The notes beneath the pieces are model-generated. The model had not been told where the DNA came from. It searched no databases and saw only the letters and a program-made list of their open reading frames with translations. The position numbers were made by a program, and so were the translations under genes. Below, piece by piece: positions 1 through 9,500 of a stretch of 64,000 bases of DNA. The DNA lies in assembly GCA_016708725.1 (NCBI GenBank), contig JADJFE010000001.1, positions 372,001-436,000 on the forward strand, in the 5' to 3' direction. How positions within the stretch are numbered: the first letter of the stretch is position 1; each line of letters starts with the position of its first letter. The stretch comes from Candidatus Aalborgicola bjergmarkensis (GTDB taxonomy: Bacteria > Pseudomonadota > Gammaproteobacteria > Burkholderiales > Burkholderiaceae_C).

Positions 1-2
1 TG

Positions 3-371
3 CTGCGTTATACCCAGGCGCTGATTACGCAGATGGCACAGACCGCCGTTTGCAACCGCTACCACTCGGTCGAACAACAATTGTGCCGCTGGTTGCTGCT
101 GACCATGGACCGCGTGCCCACGCGCGAACTGACCATGACACAGGAACTGGTGGCCAGCATGCTGGGCGTGCGCCGTGAAAGCGTCACCGAGGCGGCAGGC
201 TCCCTGCAAGGGGGTGGCTATATCCGCTACCGCCGTGGCCACATCACGGTGCTTGACCGCACGGGACTGGAGCGCCACTCATGCGAATGCTACGGTGTGG
301 TGAAGAAGGAAATTACCCGCTTGCTCAGCGATGTGCGCTATCGGCAGGATCAGGTGGCGGTTTTTCGTTAG
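3..371 (+). CDS. Crp/Fnr-family transcriptional regulator, C-terminal part (cut by window start)
   Basis: The open frame runs in from the window edge, so only about 122 C-terminal residues are present. They match the end of a Crp/Fnr-type regulator: a helix with VEQQLCRWLL, the typical lead-in to the winged helix-turn-helix, then TQELVASMLGVRRESVTEAAGSL, which is the HTH recognition region, and a wing with GYIRYRRGHITVLDR. The N-terminal cyclic-nucleotide-like sensor domain must lie upstream of the window, so the ligand cannot be inferred. An internal ATG at 33 is not the likely start because the homology begins before it. The family assignment is firm; the regulon is unknown. Confidence 0.8.
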   Translation: MRYTQALITQMAQTAVCNRYHSVEQQLCRWLLLTMDRVPTRELTMTQELVASMLGVRRESVTEAAGSLQGGGYIRYRRGHITVLDRTGLERHSCECYGVVKKEITRLLSDVRYRQDQVAVFR

Positions 372-400
372 TTCCTGCCAACCCGGCCAAAACCAAAGCG

Positions 401-603
401 CTCCTGATGCAATAGCTGCACCCGCTTATCCCATAAGGCTTATAGCCCGATTTGCCATGCAAAAACAGCCGAAAACGGCCCGTTTTGATGCCCCATGGCG
501 GTATCAGCATCGTCTTGACCCGTCTTGACCCGTTTTGAAGGGCAAAATTCAAGGCAAATATGGCTGTACGCCTTATGCACCAAGCGGGAGTAGCTATGTT
601 TTT
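401..603 (+). repeat. ~200-bp inverted-repeat element, copy 1
   Basis: This is the first of eight copies in the window (others near 14661, 22315, 26702, 30007, 32053, 51718 and 57613). The left end reads CTCCTGAT, then CCCGCTTATCCCATAAGGC and AGCCCGATTTGCC. The right end carries the imperfect reverse complement and finishes AGCGGGAGTAGCTATGTTTT. The centre has a conserved AAAACAGCC-GAAAACGGCC block and TTGAAGGGCAAAATTCAAGG. No coding potential is apparent. It fills the gap between the regulator and the permease stop. A MITE-like or REP-derived nature is inferred. Confidence 0.75.
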
Positions 604-609
604 TGACCG

Positions 610-1827
610 CTACTCATGCCGTAGCGCTTCAATCGGGTCCATGCGGGCGGCGCGCTGCGCCGGGAAGTAGCCAAACACCACGCCAATACCGGCAGAGAAC
701 ACAAACGACAGTACATTGATCTGCACGTCAAACGCATACGGCACATCCATATAGATGGCTAACAGGTACGAGGCCACGGTGGCAATCAGGATGCCAACCA
801 GTCCCCCCAGGGCCGACAGCACCACCGATTCAATCAGAAACTGCAGCAATACCTCGTGCTCCAGCGCGCCGATGGCCAGGCGCAGTCCGATTTCGCGCGT
901 GCGCTCGGTGACGCTGACGAGCATGATGTTCATGATGCCAATCCCTCCCACCAGCAGGCTCACTGCGGCCACCGCCCCCAGCAGACTGGTGAGCACACCC
1001 ATGGTGCTGGAAAGGGTTTCGGCCAGTTGCTGGGTGTCGAAGATATTGAAGTTATCGTCTTCGCCCTCCGAAATCTTGCGCCGTTCGCGTAGCAACTGCG
1101 TCAGACTGGCTTTGAGGGGTTTGCTGTCGCTGCCTTCCTGCATGGAGACCATCAGCATGCTGACTTTGCGGCTGCCGGTCACACGGCGCTGCAGCGTGTT
1201 GAGTGGCAACAGCACGGTGTCGTCCTGGTCGCCGTTGCCGCCCTGGCCCTTGGCCACCAGAATGCCGACCACTTCACAGGAGAACTTTTTGATGCGCAAG
1301 GACTGGCCCAGACCCGTTTTGCCCAGCGTTCCCCCGAAGATTTCACGGCGCACGGTCTCGCCCAGAATGCACACCGCAGCACCACCCAGTTGTTCGTCGT
1401 CGGCAAACACACGGCCACTGGCAAGCACCCAGTTGCCGGTTTCGAACCAGTCATTGGTACTGCCAACAACACTGGTGGACCAGTTACGCCCGTTGGCGAC
1501 CACCGTCGCCGTGGTGCGCGCCACCGGTGCAGCCGCCGCTACGCCGCCAATTTCTGCCGCAATCGACACGGCATCCGCCTCGGTGAACTGTGGCACCCCA
1601 CCGCCTCCACCACCCCCGCCGCCATGACGCTGCCCCGGTGTCACCATCAGCAAATTGGTGCCCAATCCCGAAATCTTGGCGCCAATGGACATCGTGGCCC
1701 CATTGCCCAGGGTGACCATGGTGATGACCGCAGAAACCCCGATCACGATGCCCAGCATGGTGAGAAAGGAGCGCAGCAGGTTGCGCTGCACCGAACGCAG
1801 GGCCAGCATGAAAACACTGTAAAGCAT
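610..1827 (-). CDS. MacB-like ABC transporter permease (FtsX family)
   Basis: This 405-residue membrane subunit of a MacAB-type tripartite efflux system has an N-terminal membrane helix (about residues 20-42, FLTMLGIVIGVSAVITMV). A large periplasmic MacB_PCD-like domain follows, then three C-terminal helices of the FtsX permease fold (about 280-400) with the family signature MNIMLVSVTERTREIGLR and the ending RMDPIEALRHE. Unlike E. coli MacB, ATPase and permease are separate polypeptides here. The start ATG overlaps the ATPase stop by one base, implying translational coupling. A run of nine glycines near residue 69 follows the first helix and is unusual. It probably acts with the adaptor and outer-membrane factor upstream to export a toxic small molecule or peptide; the substrate is unknown. 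Confidence 0.9.
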   Translation of the reverse strand: MLYSVFMLALRSVQRNLLRSFLTMLGIVIGVSAVITMVTLGNGATMSIGAKISGLGTNLLMVTPGQRHGGGGGGGGGVPQFTEADAVSIAAEIGGVAAAAPVARTTATVVANGRNWSTSVVGSTNDWFETGNWVLASGRVFADDEQLGGAAVCILGETVRREIFGGTLGKTGLGQSLRIKKFSCEVVGILVAKGQGGNGDQDDTVLLPLNTLQRRVTGSRKVSMLMVSMQEGSDSKPLKASLTQLLRERRKISEGEDDNFNIFDTQQLAETLSSTMGVLTSLLGAVAAVSLLVGGIGIMNIMLVSVTERTREIGLRLAIGALEHEVLLQFLIESVVLSALGGLVGILIATVASYLLAIYMDVPYAFDVQINVLSFVFSAGIGVVFGYFPAQRAARMDPIEALRHE

Positions 1828-2588
1828 CAGGTACTGCCTTCCTGCGCAATGGCATCAACTACGGCCTGTGGGGTTTGCGGGGCCTGTGTGGTTGGATGTG
1901 TATTGATCTCGTCCCTGACAATTTTTCCATCCAGAAAATGCACCATGCGCCGCGCATAAGCGGCCATATCGGGTTCGTGCGTCACCATCAGCACTGTGAT
2001 GCCATGGTCTTTGTTAAGTGCCAGCAACAGTCCCATGATTTCGTGGCTGCGCTGTGAATCAAGGTTGCCGGTGGGCTCATCGGCCAGCACCACGGCCGGC
2101 TCGGTGGCAATGGCCCGTGCAATGGCAACGCGCTGCTGTTGTCCGCCACTGAGTTCTGCCGGGGTGTGCTGTTCCCAACCGCCCAGGCCCACGGCCTGCA
2201 AGGCTTTGGCCGCCGCCGCCCGGCGCACGCTGGTGCTCTCGCCCCGGTACAGCAAAGGCAGTTCCACGTTTTCCTGGGCTGATGTCCGTGCCAGCAGATT
2301 GAAGCCCTGAAACACAAAGCCCAGATAGCGCCGACGCAGCCGCGCGCGCTGGTCACGTTCTAATGCCTCCACATGCGCGCTCTTAAACAGGTATTCGCCG
2401 CTGGTCGGAGTGTCCAGACAACCCAGCACGTTCATGGCCGTTGACTTTCCCGAGCCGCTAGGCCCCATGATGGCAACGAATTCGCCGGCACGGATGTCCA
2501 GGTCAATGCCCTTGAGGGCCATCAATTCGCTGGCACCCTCGCCATAACGTTTGGTGACACCGCGCAATTGAATAAGAAAATCTTCCAC
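1827..2588 (-). CDS. ABC transporter ATP-binding protein (MacB/LolD type)
   Basis: This 253-residue cytoplasmic ATPase energises the adjacent permease. Walker A is GPSGSGKST (about residue 42), the signature is LSGGQQQRVAIARA, Walker B is VVLADEPTGNLD and the H-loop is MVTHE. These are the hallmarks of the MacB/LolD/FtsE branch. It lies 7 bp after the adaptor gene and overlaps the permease start, so it is the third gene of a four-gene operon. The C-terminal ~25 residues (TTQAPQTPQAVVDAIAQ) form a non-conserved tail. A LolD-type role is less likely given the MacA-like adaptor and TolC-like partner. Confidence 0.93.
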   Translation of the reverse strand: MEDFLIQLRGVTKRYGEGASELMALKGIDLDIRAGEFVAIMGPSGSGKSTAMNVLGCLDTPTSGEYLFKSAHVEALERDQRARLRRRYLGFVFQGFNLLARTSAQENVELPLLYRGESTSVRRAAAAKALQAVGLGGWEQHTPAELSGGQQQRVAIARAIATEPAVVLADEPTGNLDSQRSHEIMGLLLALNKDHGITVLMVTHEPDMAAYARRMVHFLDGKIVRDEINTHPTTQAPQTPQAVVDAIAQEGST

Positions 2589-2595
2589 GAGGTGC

Positions 2596-3948
2596 TCACT
2601 TGGCTTCTGCGGTTTTCTGGTCGGTAATGACCAGCATGCCGACCTTCAGATCACCGCCGGTTATTTCCGTCATATGGCCGTCGCTGATGCCTGGCACTAC
2701 CGACACAGCAACCGCAGTACCCTCTTGCAGTACCCAGACCTCTTTGGCACTGGCGGTGCTTCCCCCTCTTGCCCCTGACCTGCGGTTGCCGCCCGGTAGT
2801 CGCGGTCCCATGTTGGCAAATGCACCGCCCTTGGCCGCTGCGACCGCTGCGGCAGACGCTGCACTAGCGGGCGAAAAGCGTAGCGCCGTGTTGGGCACCA
2901 GCAGCACGTCATTGCGCTGCAGGGCTGTGATGCTGGCATTGGCGGTCATACCAGGGCGCAGGCTCATGTCTTTATTGGAAACGTCGAGGTAGGTGAGGTA
3001 TGTCACCACGTTATCGGTGATGGTCGAACCAAAGCCAACACGGGTGATCTTGGCGGGAAACTTGCGTGTCGGGTAGGCACTCACCGTAAACGTAGCGTTC
3101 TGCCCGGTCTTGACCGCCCCCACATCCGCCTCGTCCACGTACACCCACAGACGCAGTTTGGTCAGGTCTTCGGCGATGGTAAAGAGTGTCACTGCCTGAA
3201 GCGATGCGGCAACCGCATTGCCCGGATCAACCGTGCGGGTGAGCACAATGCCATCGGCCGGTGCGGCGATGGATGCCTTGGACAGGTTGATCTGGTCCAG
3301 CGCCAAAGCAGCCTGCGAATCGCTGACCCCGGCCCTGGCGCTGGCGGAGTCGGCTTGGGCACGCTCCAGGGTGGCGCGGCCACTGTCGAGTTCGGATTTT
3401 GCCGGGATGCGACCATTGGATATCTTTGCGACTTCTTCCAGTCGTGCCAGGGCAGCTTGCGCTTCCTTGACCGTGGCCAGGGTCTGCGCCACACGTGCGT
3501 TGGAAGCAGCCAGCGTGGCGGTGGAGCGCAATATCTGGTCACGCAGCTTGGCGGTATCCAGCACCACCAGAACCTGGCCTTTTTTTACCTGGTCGTTGAC
3601 ATCGACACGCACTTCCAGCACGGTGCCGGAGAGTTCGCTGCCGATGTTGATCGAGCGTGTTGGCTGAATCGTACCGTTAGCCGAAACCGTCAAGGTCAGG
3701 TTGCCACGGATCGCCGCTTGCGTCGTGTAGCGGGGAGCCGCATTGGCCAGCGAGCGGGCGTGCCACAGCCACCAGCCGAGTCCGCCAAGCACCAGCAACG
3801 CAACTCCGGCCCAGACACTGCGCCGTTTGAACCATGCCAGCCGGGGAGGCTCCCCCAGAAGCTTGGCAATACTTACGCTACTTACGCTACTTTCTGGCGC
3901 AGTGCCAACTGCGGGGTGTGTGTCGGGGGCGGCCTGGGAATCAGTCAT
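2596..3948 (-). CDS. MacA-like periplasmic adaptor (HlyD/RND family)
   Basis: This 450-residue membrane-fusion protein links the inner-membrane permease to the outer-membrane channel. An N-terminal membrane anchor (about residues 42-61) is followed by a barrel-sandwich/lipoyl half-motif (GSELSGTVLEVRVDVNDQVKKGQVL). An alpha-helical hairpin comes next (about 115-225, rich in Ala/Gln with ATLERAQADSASAR), then beta-barrel and membrane-proximal domains. A Gly/Arg-rich insertion (about residues 375-395) near the C-terminus is not typical. The start is set at ATG 3948 because it forms an ATGA overlap with the TolC stop; a longer frame to 3996 would overlap tolC further and lacks support. Confidence 0.9.
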   Translation of the reverse strand: MTDSQAAPDTHPAVGTAPESSVSSVSIAKLLGEPPRLAWFKRRSVWAGVALLVLGGLGWWLWHARSLANAAPRYTTQAAIRGNLTLTVSANGTIQPTRSINIGSELSGTVLEVRVDVNDQVKKGQVLVVLDTAKLRDQILRSTATLAASNARVAQTLATVKEAQAALARLEEVAKISNGRIPAKSELDSGRATLERAQADSASARAGVSDSQAALALDQINLSKASIAAPADGIVLTRTVDPGNAVAASLQAVTLFTIAEDLTKLRLWVYVDEADVGAVKTGQNATFTVSAYPTRKFPAKITRVGFGSTITDNVVTYLTYLDVSNKDMSLRPGMTANASITALQRNDVLLVPNTALRFSPASAASAAAVAAAKGGAFANMGPRLPGGNRRSGARGGSTASAKEVWVLQEGTAVAVSVVPGISDGHMTEITGGDLKVGMLVITDQKTAEAK

Positions 3949-5420
3949 GGGGATTGCGGCGTTGCCGCCGTCATAGGAGTTGCAGCCGGGCGCCATCCAC
4001 CGCCCAGTGCGTTGTACAAACTAACCTGGTCCGTGCTGACATTGGCATTAGCCAGAGCCTGGTTGTCCTGGGTGGCCAGCAGGCTTCTTTGGGTTTCCAG
4101 AACAATTTGAAAGTCCACCAAACCGCTGGCATAACGTTGGCGTGCCATCGTTGCGGCATTGCCGGCAGCCACGGCAACCCGCTGCAGTTGCATCAAGTGC
4201 TCCTGATCCGAGCGCAATGCCACCATGGCGTCTTCCACTTCGCGCAGCGCGGTCAGCATGGTGGCGTGGTAAATGGCCTGCGCACGGGTCAGAGCCGCTT
4301 GCTGCGCATGCACATGGGCGTTGGCAGCGCCGCCATCAAACAGTGGCCCGGCCAGGCCAACCACCAGCGCACCGATGGCTGCACCGCCGCCAGACAGTGC
4401 TTCCAGTGTGGCAGCACCCACGCCAATGTTGGCACCCAGCTTGAGCACCGGCCAACGTTGTGCCTGCGCCTGCTGCACATCGGCTATGGCCTTGTGCACC
4501 TGGTATCTGGCGGCGCGCACATCTGGACGTTGGCGCAGCGTCTCACCGGGGCTGCTGGGTCCCAGTATTTGCGGCGCTTGTGGCACAGCAGCCACCGGGC
4601 TTAGTAAACCCAGCAACGCTGCTGGCGGCTGCCCGAGCTGCACTGCCAGTGCATGAACCGCTTTTTCGATACCCACTTCCAGTGGCAGCAATTGGGCACG
4701 GGTTTGACCAGCCGCTACCGTGGCTTGTTCCAACTCAATGGAGCCGATCAGCCCGGCCTGGTTGCGCCAGCGTGTGATCTGCAGGGTCTCAAGCTGGTTG
4801 GCAAGGTTTTCCTGTGCAATGGCTAGCCTCTGCTGGCTACTGCGCAGTGTGATGTAGTTCAGTGCCACCGCCGTGGCTACTGCTCCTTGTACGCCGCCGA
4901 ACTGCGCCTGCACCGCCAGCAAATTGGCATCGCTGGAGTCCAGTGCATGGCCGCGCACGCCAAAGAGGTCAGCATCCCAGCCTGCTTCCAAGCCTGCCGA
5001 CAGGTTGTTGGCAGCTGTGCCGTCGCCGACAAAGCTGCGTTTGGCATTGGTTGAATAGTTGAGCGTTGGCGATAGGGCTGCTGCCGTCGCATCACGCAAC
5101 GCCGAAGCCTGTTCCAGGGCGGCGCGGGCGGCGAGGATATCGGTATTCGCGTCAAGCGCGGTCTCGACCAGGTCCGTCAACACCGGATCGGAGAAACGCC
5201 GCCACCAGTACCCCAGATCGGTCACTTGGTCCGTCAGGGAAACCGGCTGTCTGGACCATGCAATGGGTGCTTCGAAGGACAGGTGTTGGTTGCCGTCGCC
5301 TGGTACGGCACAGCCAACCAGAAAGGTTGCCAAAGCCAATACGAATACAGGCACAGGTGCGCCAGGTTTTGAAGGTGGTGGCCATCCTGATGCTGTGATG
5401 CCTGGGTTCGTCTGTGCCAT
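3945..5420 (-). CDS. TolC-like outer-membrane efflux lipoprotein (NodT family)
   Basis: This 491-residue outer-membrane factor is the first gene of the efflux operon. The N-terminus has a short hydrophobic signal with lipobox LVGC (Cys about residue 37), so it should be lipidated. The conserved YWWRRFSDPVLTDLVETAL opening is followed by two outer-efflux repeats rich in long helices, and the C-terminal copy carries the typical DFQIVLETQRSLLATQDNQA. Its stop overlaps the adaptor start (ATGA), which supports co-translation. The extended Ala/Thr/Pro tail is probably disordered. Only one in-frame ATG precedes the signal peptide, so the start is reasonably secure although no strong ribosome-binding site is visible. 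Confidence 0.9.
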   Translation of the reverse strand: MAQTNPGITASGWPPPSKPGAPVPVFVLALATFLVGCAVPGDGNQHLSFEAPIAWSRQPVSLTDQVTDLGYWWRRFSDPVLTDLVETALDANTDILAARAALEQASALRDATAAALSPTLNYSTNAKRSFVGDGTAANNLSAGLEAGWDADLFGVRGHALDSSDANLLAVQAQFGGVQGAVATAVALNYITLRSSQQRLAIAQENLANQLETLQITRWRNQAGLIGSIELEQATVAAGQTRAQLLPLEVGIEKAVHALAVQLGQPPAALLGLLSPVAAVPQAPQILGPSSPGETLRQRPDVRAARYQVHKAIADVQQAQAQRWPVLKLGANIGVGAATLEALSGGGAAIGALVVGLAGPLFDGGAANAHVHAQQAALTRAQAIYHATMLTALREVEDAMVALRSDQEHLMQLQRVAVAAGNAATMARQRYASGLVDFQIVLETQRSLLATQDNQALANANVSTDQVSLYNALGGGWRPAATPMTAATPQSP

Positions 5421-5481
5421 GCAGCCACTGTAGGCACTTGTACGGTGTGCATCGGTGCGTCAGCGTACCAAATCCCCCCGG

Positions 5482-6555
5482 TTACTTCACCAGGAACATT
5501 GCCAGCCCCAAAAACATTCCTATGCTCGCCACATCCGTGACCGTGGAAAGGAGAATGCTGGATGCTGCTATCGGGTCTGCACCGAGCCGTTTCAGGATCA
5601 GCGGCACGAAAGCGCCGGTGATGCCGCCGATGATGCAACTACCGATCATGGAGAGAAACAGGACAGCGCTCAGCATGGGTGCATTGGGCAAATCTTGAAA
5701 GTTTGCGATGGTGTACATACCCAATCCAGCAATGAGTCCAACGACCACGCCATTGAGCAAGCCGAGCAAGGCCTCTTTTATGACCAGCGCGCGTTCCTTG
5801 CCCGATACCAGATCACCCAAGGCGATCCCGCGCAGGGTAACCGCCAGCGCCTGGCTGCCGGTATTGTTCGCCTGGCTGGTCAGTATCGGCAGGAATATGG
5901 TGAGGATCAACAGCCGGTCGATAGTTCCCTGGAAGGAGTACACCACAGCACCGGCAGCAAAGGCCGCGAGCAAGTTGAATAGCAGCCAGGTGTGACGGAG
6001 CATCAAGCTCCTGAACCAGGGGGTGGTGAAGCGCTCCTCCTTTTCGACGCCCACCATGGTTCCCGGTTGGAGAATCAGGTCATTTGAGCGCTTTTGTTCC
6101 GCCAGGAGTCTTTCGTAGAGTTGCTTGGCCTCGTCTCTTTGGCTGCGAATCAGATCGTGGCTGGCCTTGAGCGCCAGATGGCTCTTCACACGCGCCATGA
6201 CGATGGGCGGGCTGATCGGTTTGGTGATGTAGTCAACGGCCCCGAGTCCCAGCCCTATTTGCTCGTCTTCCTCCTCACTCTTGGCGGTGAGGAAAATCAC
6301 CGGGATATCCATCGATTTGGGGTCGCGCTTGAGCCTGCGGCACACCTCGTGGCCGTCCATTCCCGGCATCATGATGTCGAGCAGGATAAGGTCCGGCGGG
6401 GCATCCGACGCTGCGATTTCGAGCGCCTTGTCACCGCTGGCCGCAACTTTCACCTTGTAGCTTTCCTTGAGCAGGCTATTCATCAGGGCCAGGTTGTCCG
6501 GCAGGTCGTCGACCACCAGTATGGTGGCTTTTTTGGTTGAATCGAGATTATTCAT
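5482..6555 (-). CDS. Response-regulator receiver domain fused to MgtE-type Mg2+ channel membrane domain
   Basis: A single 357-residue frame joins two normally separate modules. Residues 11-125 are a receiver domain with acidic pair DD16-17, phospho-acceptor D60 in LILLDIMMPGMDG and K112 in YITKPIS. Residues 128-160 form a helical, probably coiled-coil linker. Residues about 187-357 match the MgtE/SLC41 membrane domain: HTWLLFNLLAAF, FLPILTSQANNTGSQALAV and LRGIALGDLV, plus GADPIAASS with TDVAS, whose D341 corresponds to the ion-binding Asp of the last helix. The usual cytosolic N and CBS domains of MgtE are absent and the receiver takes their place. The start overlaps the hybrid kinase stop (ATGA), so the kinase is the natural phosphodonor. 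Phospho-gated Mg2+ or divalent-cation transport is inferred; a regulatory role without transport is possible. Confidence 0.85.
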   Translation of the reverse strand: MNNLDSTKKATILVVDDLPDNLALMNSLLKESYKVKVAASGDKALEIAASDAPPDLILLDIMMPGMDGHEVCRRLKRDPKSMDIPVIFLTAKSEEEDEQIGLGLGAVDYITKPISPPIVMARVKSHLALKASHDLIRSQRDEAKQLYERLLAEQKRSNDLILQPGTMVGVEKEERFTTPWFRSLMLRHTWLLFNLLAAFAAGAVVYSFQGTIDRLLILTIFLPILTSQANNTGSQALAVTLRGIALGDLVSGKERALVIKEALLGLLNGVVVGLIAGLGMYTIANFQDLPNAPMLSAVLFLSMIGSCIIGGITGAFVPLILKRLGADPIAASSILLSTVTDVASIGMFLGLAMFLVK

Positions 6556-9500
6556 AAAAGAGGTACCGATGGTGTGGAAACGGCCCTTAGTGCTTCCAGT
6601 GCAGCCTCATAATCGAATGATTGGATGCCGTTTTCGATCCTGCGATAGTGCATGGGATAGGCCGCGTTAAGCAAATCAGCATTGGCCGCCAGTACGTCAC
6701 CGGCTTCTGCGTCGTTGTCGTCCAACAAGGCCTCCAGCTTGTCACACACCGCCTTGAGTTTTTCCGGATCGACCGGGACAACATTCCTGCCCGGTTCTTT
6801 CGGCAGTTTTTGCTCCAGTTGCGTGATAAGGGATCCGAGTTGCCTCTTTATTTCGTCGAGGCTATCGTCAACCGCCTTGCGGGGCTGATGCTCCTTGATC
6901 GCCAGTTCGAGCTCCCCCGCCAATTGTTGCAGTCTGGTGGCGCCAATGTTGCCGCAAGCCCCCTTCAACGTATGGGCAAGCCGCTCGGCAATGTCCTGGT
7001 CGTTACCCGCCAGTGCTTTTCGTATTTCCGCCGGGGTATTTTTCTGCCCGGTGGCGAAATTGCGCAACATCGAGAGATAGAACCGTTTTTTTCCGAGAAC
7101 GCGATGCAGTCCGATAACGGTATCCAGCCCGTCTATTGCGGATGGCAATTCCACATCCGGCGCCGCCTGCGGCTTTACCGCCATCCTGGTCGCAGCCATG
7201 GCGTACCGTGGCACGATCCATTTCAGCAGCGCTGCCCACAAATCCTCGGGTTCTATCGGTTTGGCAACGTGGTCGTTCATCCCTGCTGCGATGCAGCGCT
7301 CACGATCACTCTGCATGGCGTTGGCGGTCATTGCCACCACCGGGAGATCCTTGAAGCGCGCATCCTTGCGAATCTCCCGGGTTGCCGTCATCCCGTCCAT
7401 CACCGGCATTTGCATATCCATCAGTACCATGTCGTAATCGGTAATCTTGATCTTATCCAGGGCAATCTGGCCGTTGTCCGCCAGATCGACGATGAAGCCG
7501 GCATCCGTCAGCAACTCGCTGGCCACCTCCTGGTTGAGGTCATTGTCCTCCACCAGCAGGATGCGGGCACCCCTGATGGTGGCAAGCCGTTCGAACGTGT
7601 CGGTCAGCGCGTCTGTGGCGGCGCGGGGACTGTCCACGTCACCGCCCAGCATGCGCACCACGCCGTCGAATAACACCGAGGCCGTAACCGGCTTGATCAG
7701 CACATCCTCGATGCCGTCCTCTTCCGCACGTTTAACAAACTCTTCGCTCCCGTAAGCGTTCAATATCATCACGCGCGGCAGGCGGCTTTGCGGAAGTTCT
7801 TTAAGCCGCCTGGCCGTCTCGATACCGTCCATGCCCGGCATTTGCCAATCGATAAACACAATCTCGTAGGGTATGCCCTGCGCCTCGGCACGCGCCACTG
7901 CGGCGATGCCGGCCTCGCCCGACGCGGCCTGATCGACCTCGAAGCCCATATTGCTGAGCAAATTGTCTAAAACCAGACGGGCGCTCTTGTTGTCGTCCAC
8001 CACCAGCGCACGCTTGCCCTTGAGGTCACCCGACAGTGCCAGCTTGCGCTGCATGCCGCCGCATTTCCCGAAGCGTGCTGTGAACCAGAAGGTACTGCCG
8101 TTGCCGAGTTCGCTGCTCACGCCCACCGCTCCACCCATCAGTTCGGCCATCTTCTTGGCGATGGCCAGGCCAAGACCGGTCCCGCCGAATTCGCGGGTCG
8201 TCGAGGTGTCAGCCTGGGAAAACCGCTGAAACAGCCGCCCCATCTGCTCTTGCGACAAACCGATGCCGGTATCCCGAACGGAGCAGTGGATCAGCACGTC
8301 CCTGTCGGTCTGTTCCTCAAGACGGATGACGATGTTGATCTCGCCCTGCTCGGTGAACTTCACGGCATTGTTGCAGTAGTTGATAAAAGTCTGCCCTAGC
8401 CTTAGCGGATCGCCCATCAGCCTGCGCGGCACGTCCTTGTCCACGTCGAAAACCAGTTCCAGCCCCTTGGCGGAGGTCTTCTGGGAAATCAAGGTAGCCA
8501 CGTTACCCAGCACCGTCTCCAGTTCGAACTCGGTGCGTTCGATGGTCAGCTTGCCGGCCTCGACCTTGGAAAAATCCAGGATGTCGTTGATGATTCCGAG
8601 CAAATGCCGACCGGAACTCTGGATTTTCTTCAGGTAATCGCGCTGGCGCGGCGTCAGTTCGGTCTTCAAGGCCAGATGGGACATGCCGATGATGGCGTTC
8701 ATCGGCGTGCGGATCTCATGGCTCATGTTGGAGAGAAAATCCGATTTGGCGAGATTGGCTTTTTCCGCAGTGGCCTTGGCGCTCTCCAGTTCGACGTTTT
8801 TTTCCTGCAGCACCTTATCCAGGCGTTTGCGTTCGGTGATGTCGCGCGCGGCGGCGAACACACCCTGCAGCCGCCTGTCCCGATCATAAAAAGTGGTCGC
8901 ATTGAAGGACACCACGGTTTTCTTGCCGTCCCTGGCCTGTGCGGTCAGTTCGTAGTCGGTGATTTTCTTGTTGATCAGCGCCAGTTTGATGCTCGCCTCG
9001 GCGCGCTCCGGGTCGGTGAAATAATTCTTGAATGGCGCGCCGATCAACTCGTCGCGCGTGCAGCCGGTGAGCGCTTCCATCTGCTTGTTGGCGTCGGTGA
9101 TGATGCCCGACGGGTCGGTGGTCATGATCGCGTCGATGTTGGATTCGATGAGCGAGCGTGTGTAAAACTGCTGGTCACGCAGCCGCTGATCGAGCCGCTT
9201 CTGCTCTGCCTCGACCTGTTTACGAGCAGTGTTGTCTGTACCAATCAGCAAGTAGCCGATGATGGAATTCTGATCGTCGCGTAGCGCCGTGACCGACACC
9301 ACGGCTGGAAAACGGCTGCCGTCCTTGCGGATATAGGTTAACTCGTAAATATCCTCGATGCCGCGCGAAGCCTTGAACACCAAGGCCTCAAAGCCAGGCG
9401 TGATCGTAGTCTCCAGTTCGGCGCTGAGTGCTTTCGCCCGCGCAATGACTTCCTGTGGATCGGAAATATCAGCCGGCGTGATCTTGTTCATCACATCGGT

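Noticed and set aside
3355..4604. Long plus-strand frames opposite macA and tolC
   Set aside because: They are antisense shadows of two well-supported genes.
5482..6555. Receiver-MgtE fusion as a frameshift or annotation artefact
   Set aside because: One uninterrupted frame runs through both domains with a plausible helical linker, and the start is fixed by the ATGA overlap with the kinase, so I treat the fusion as real.
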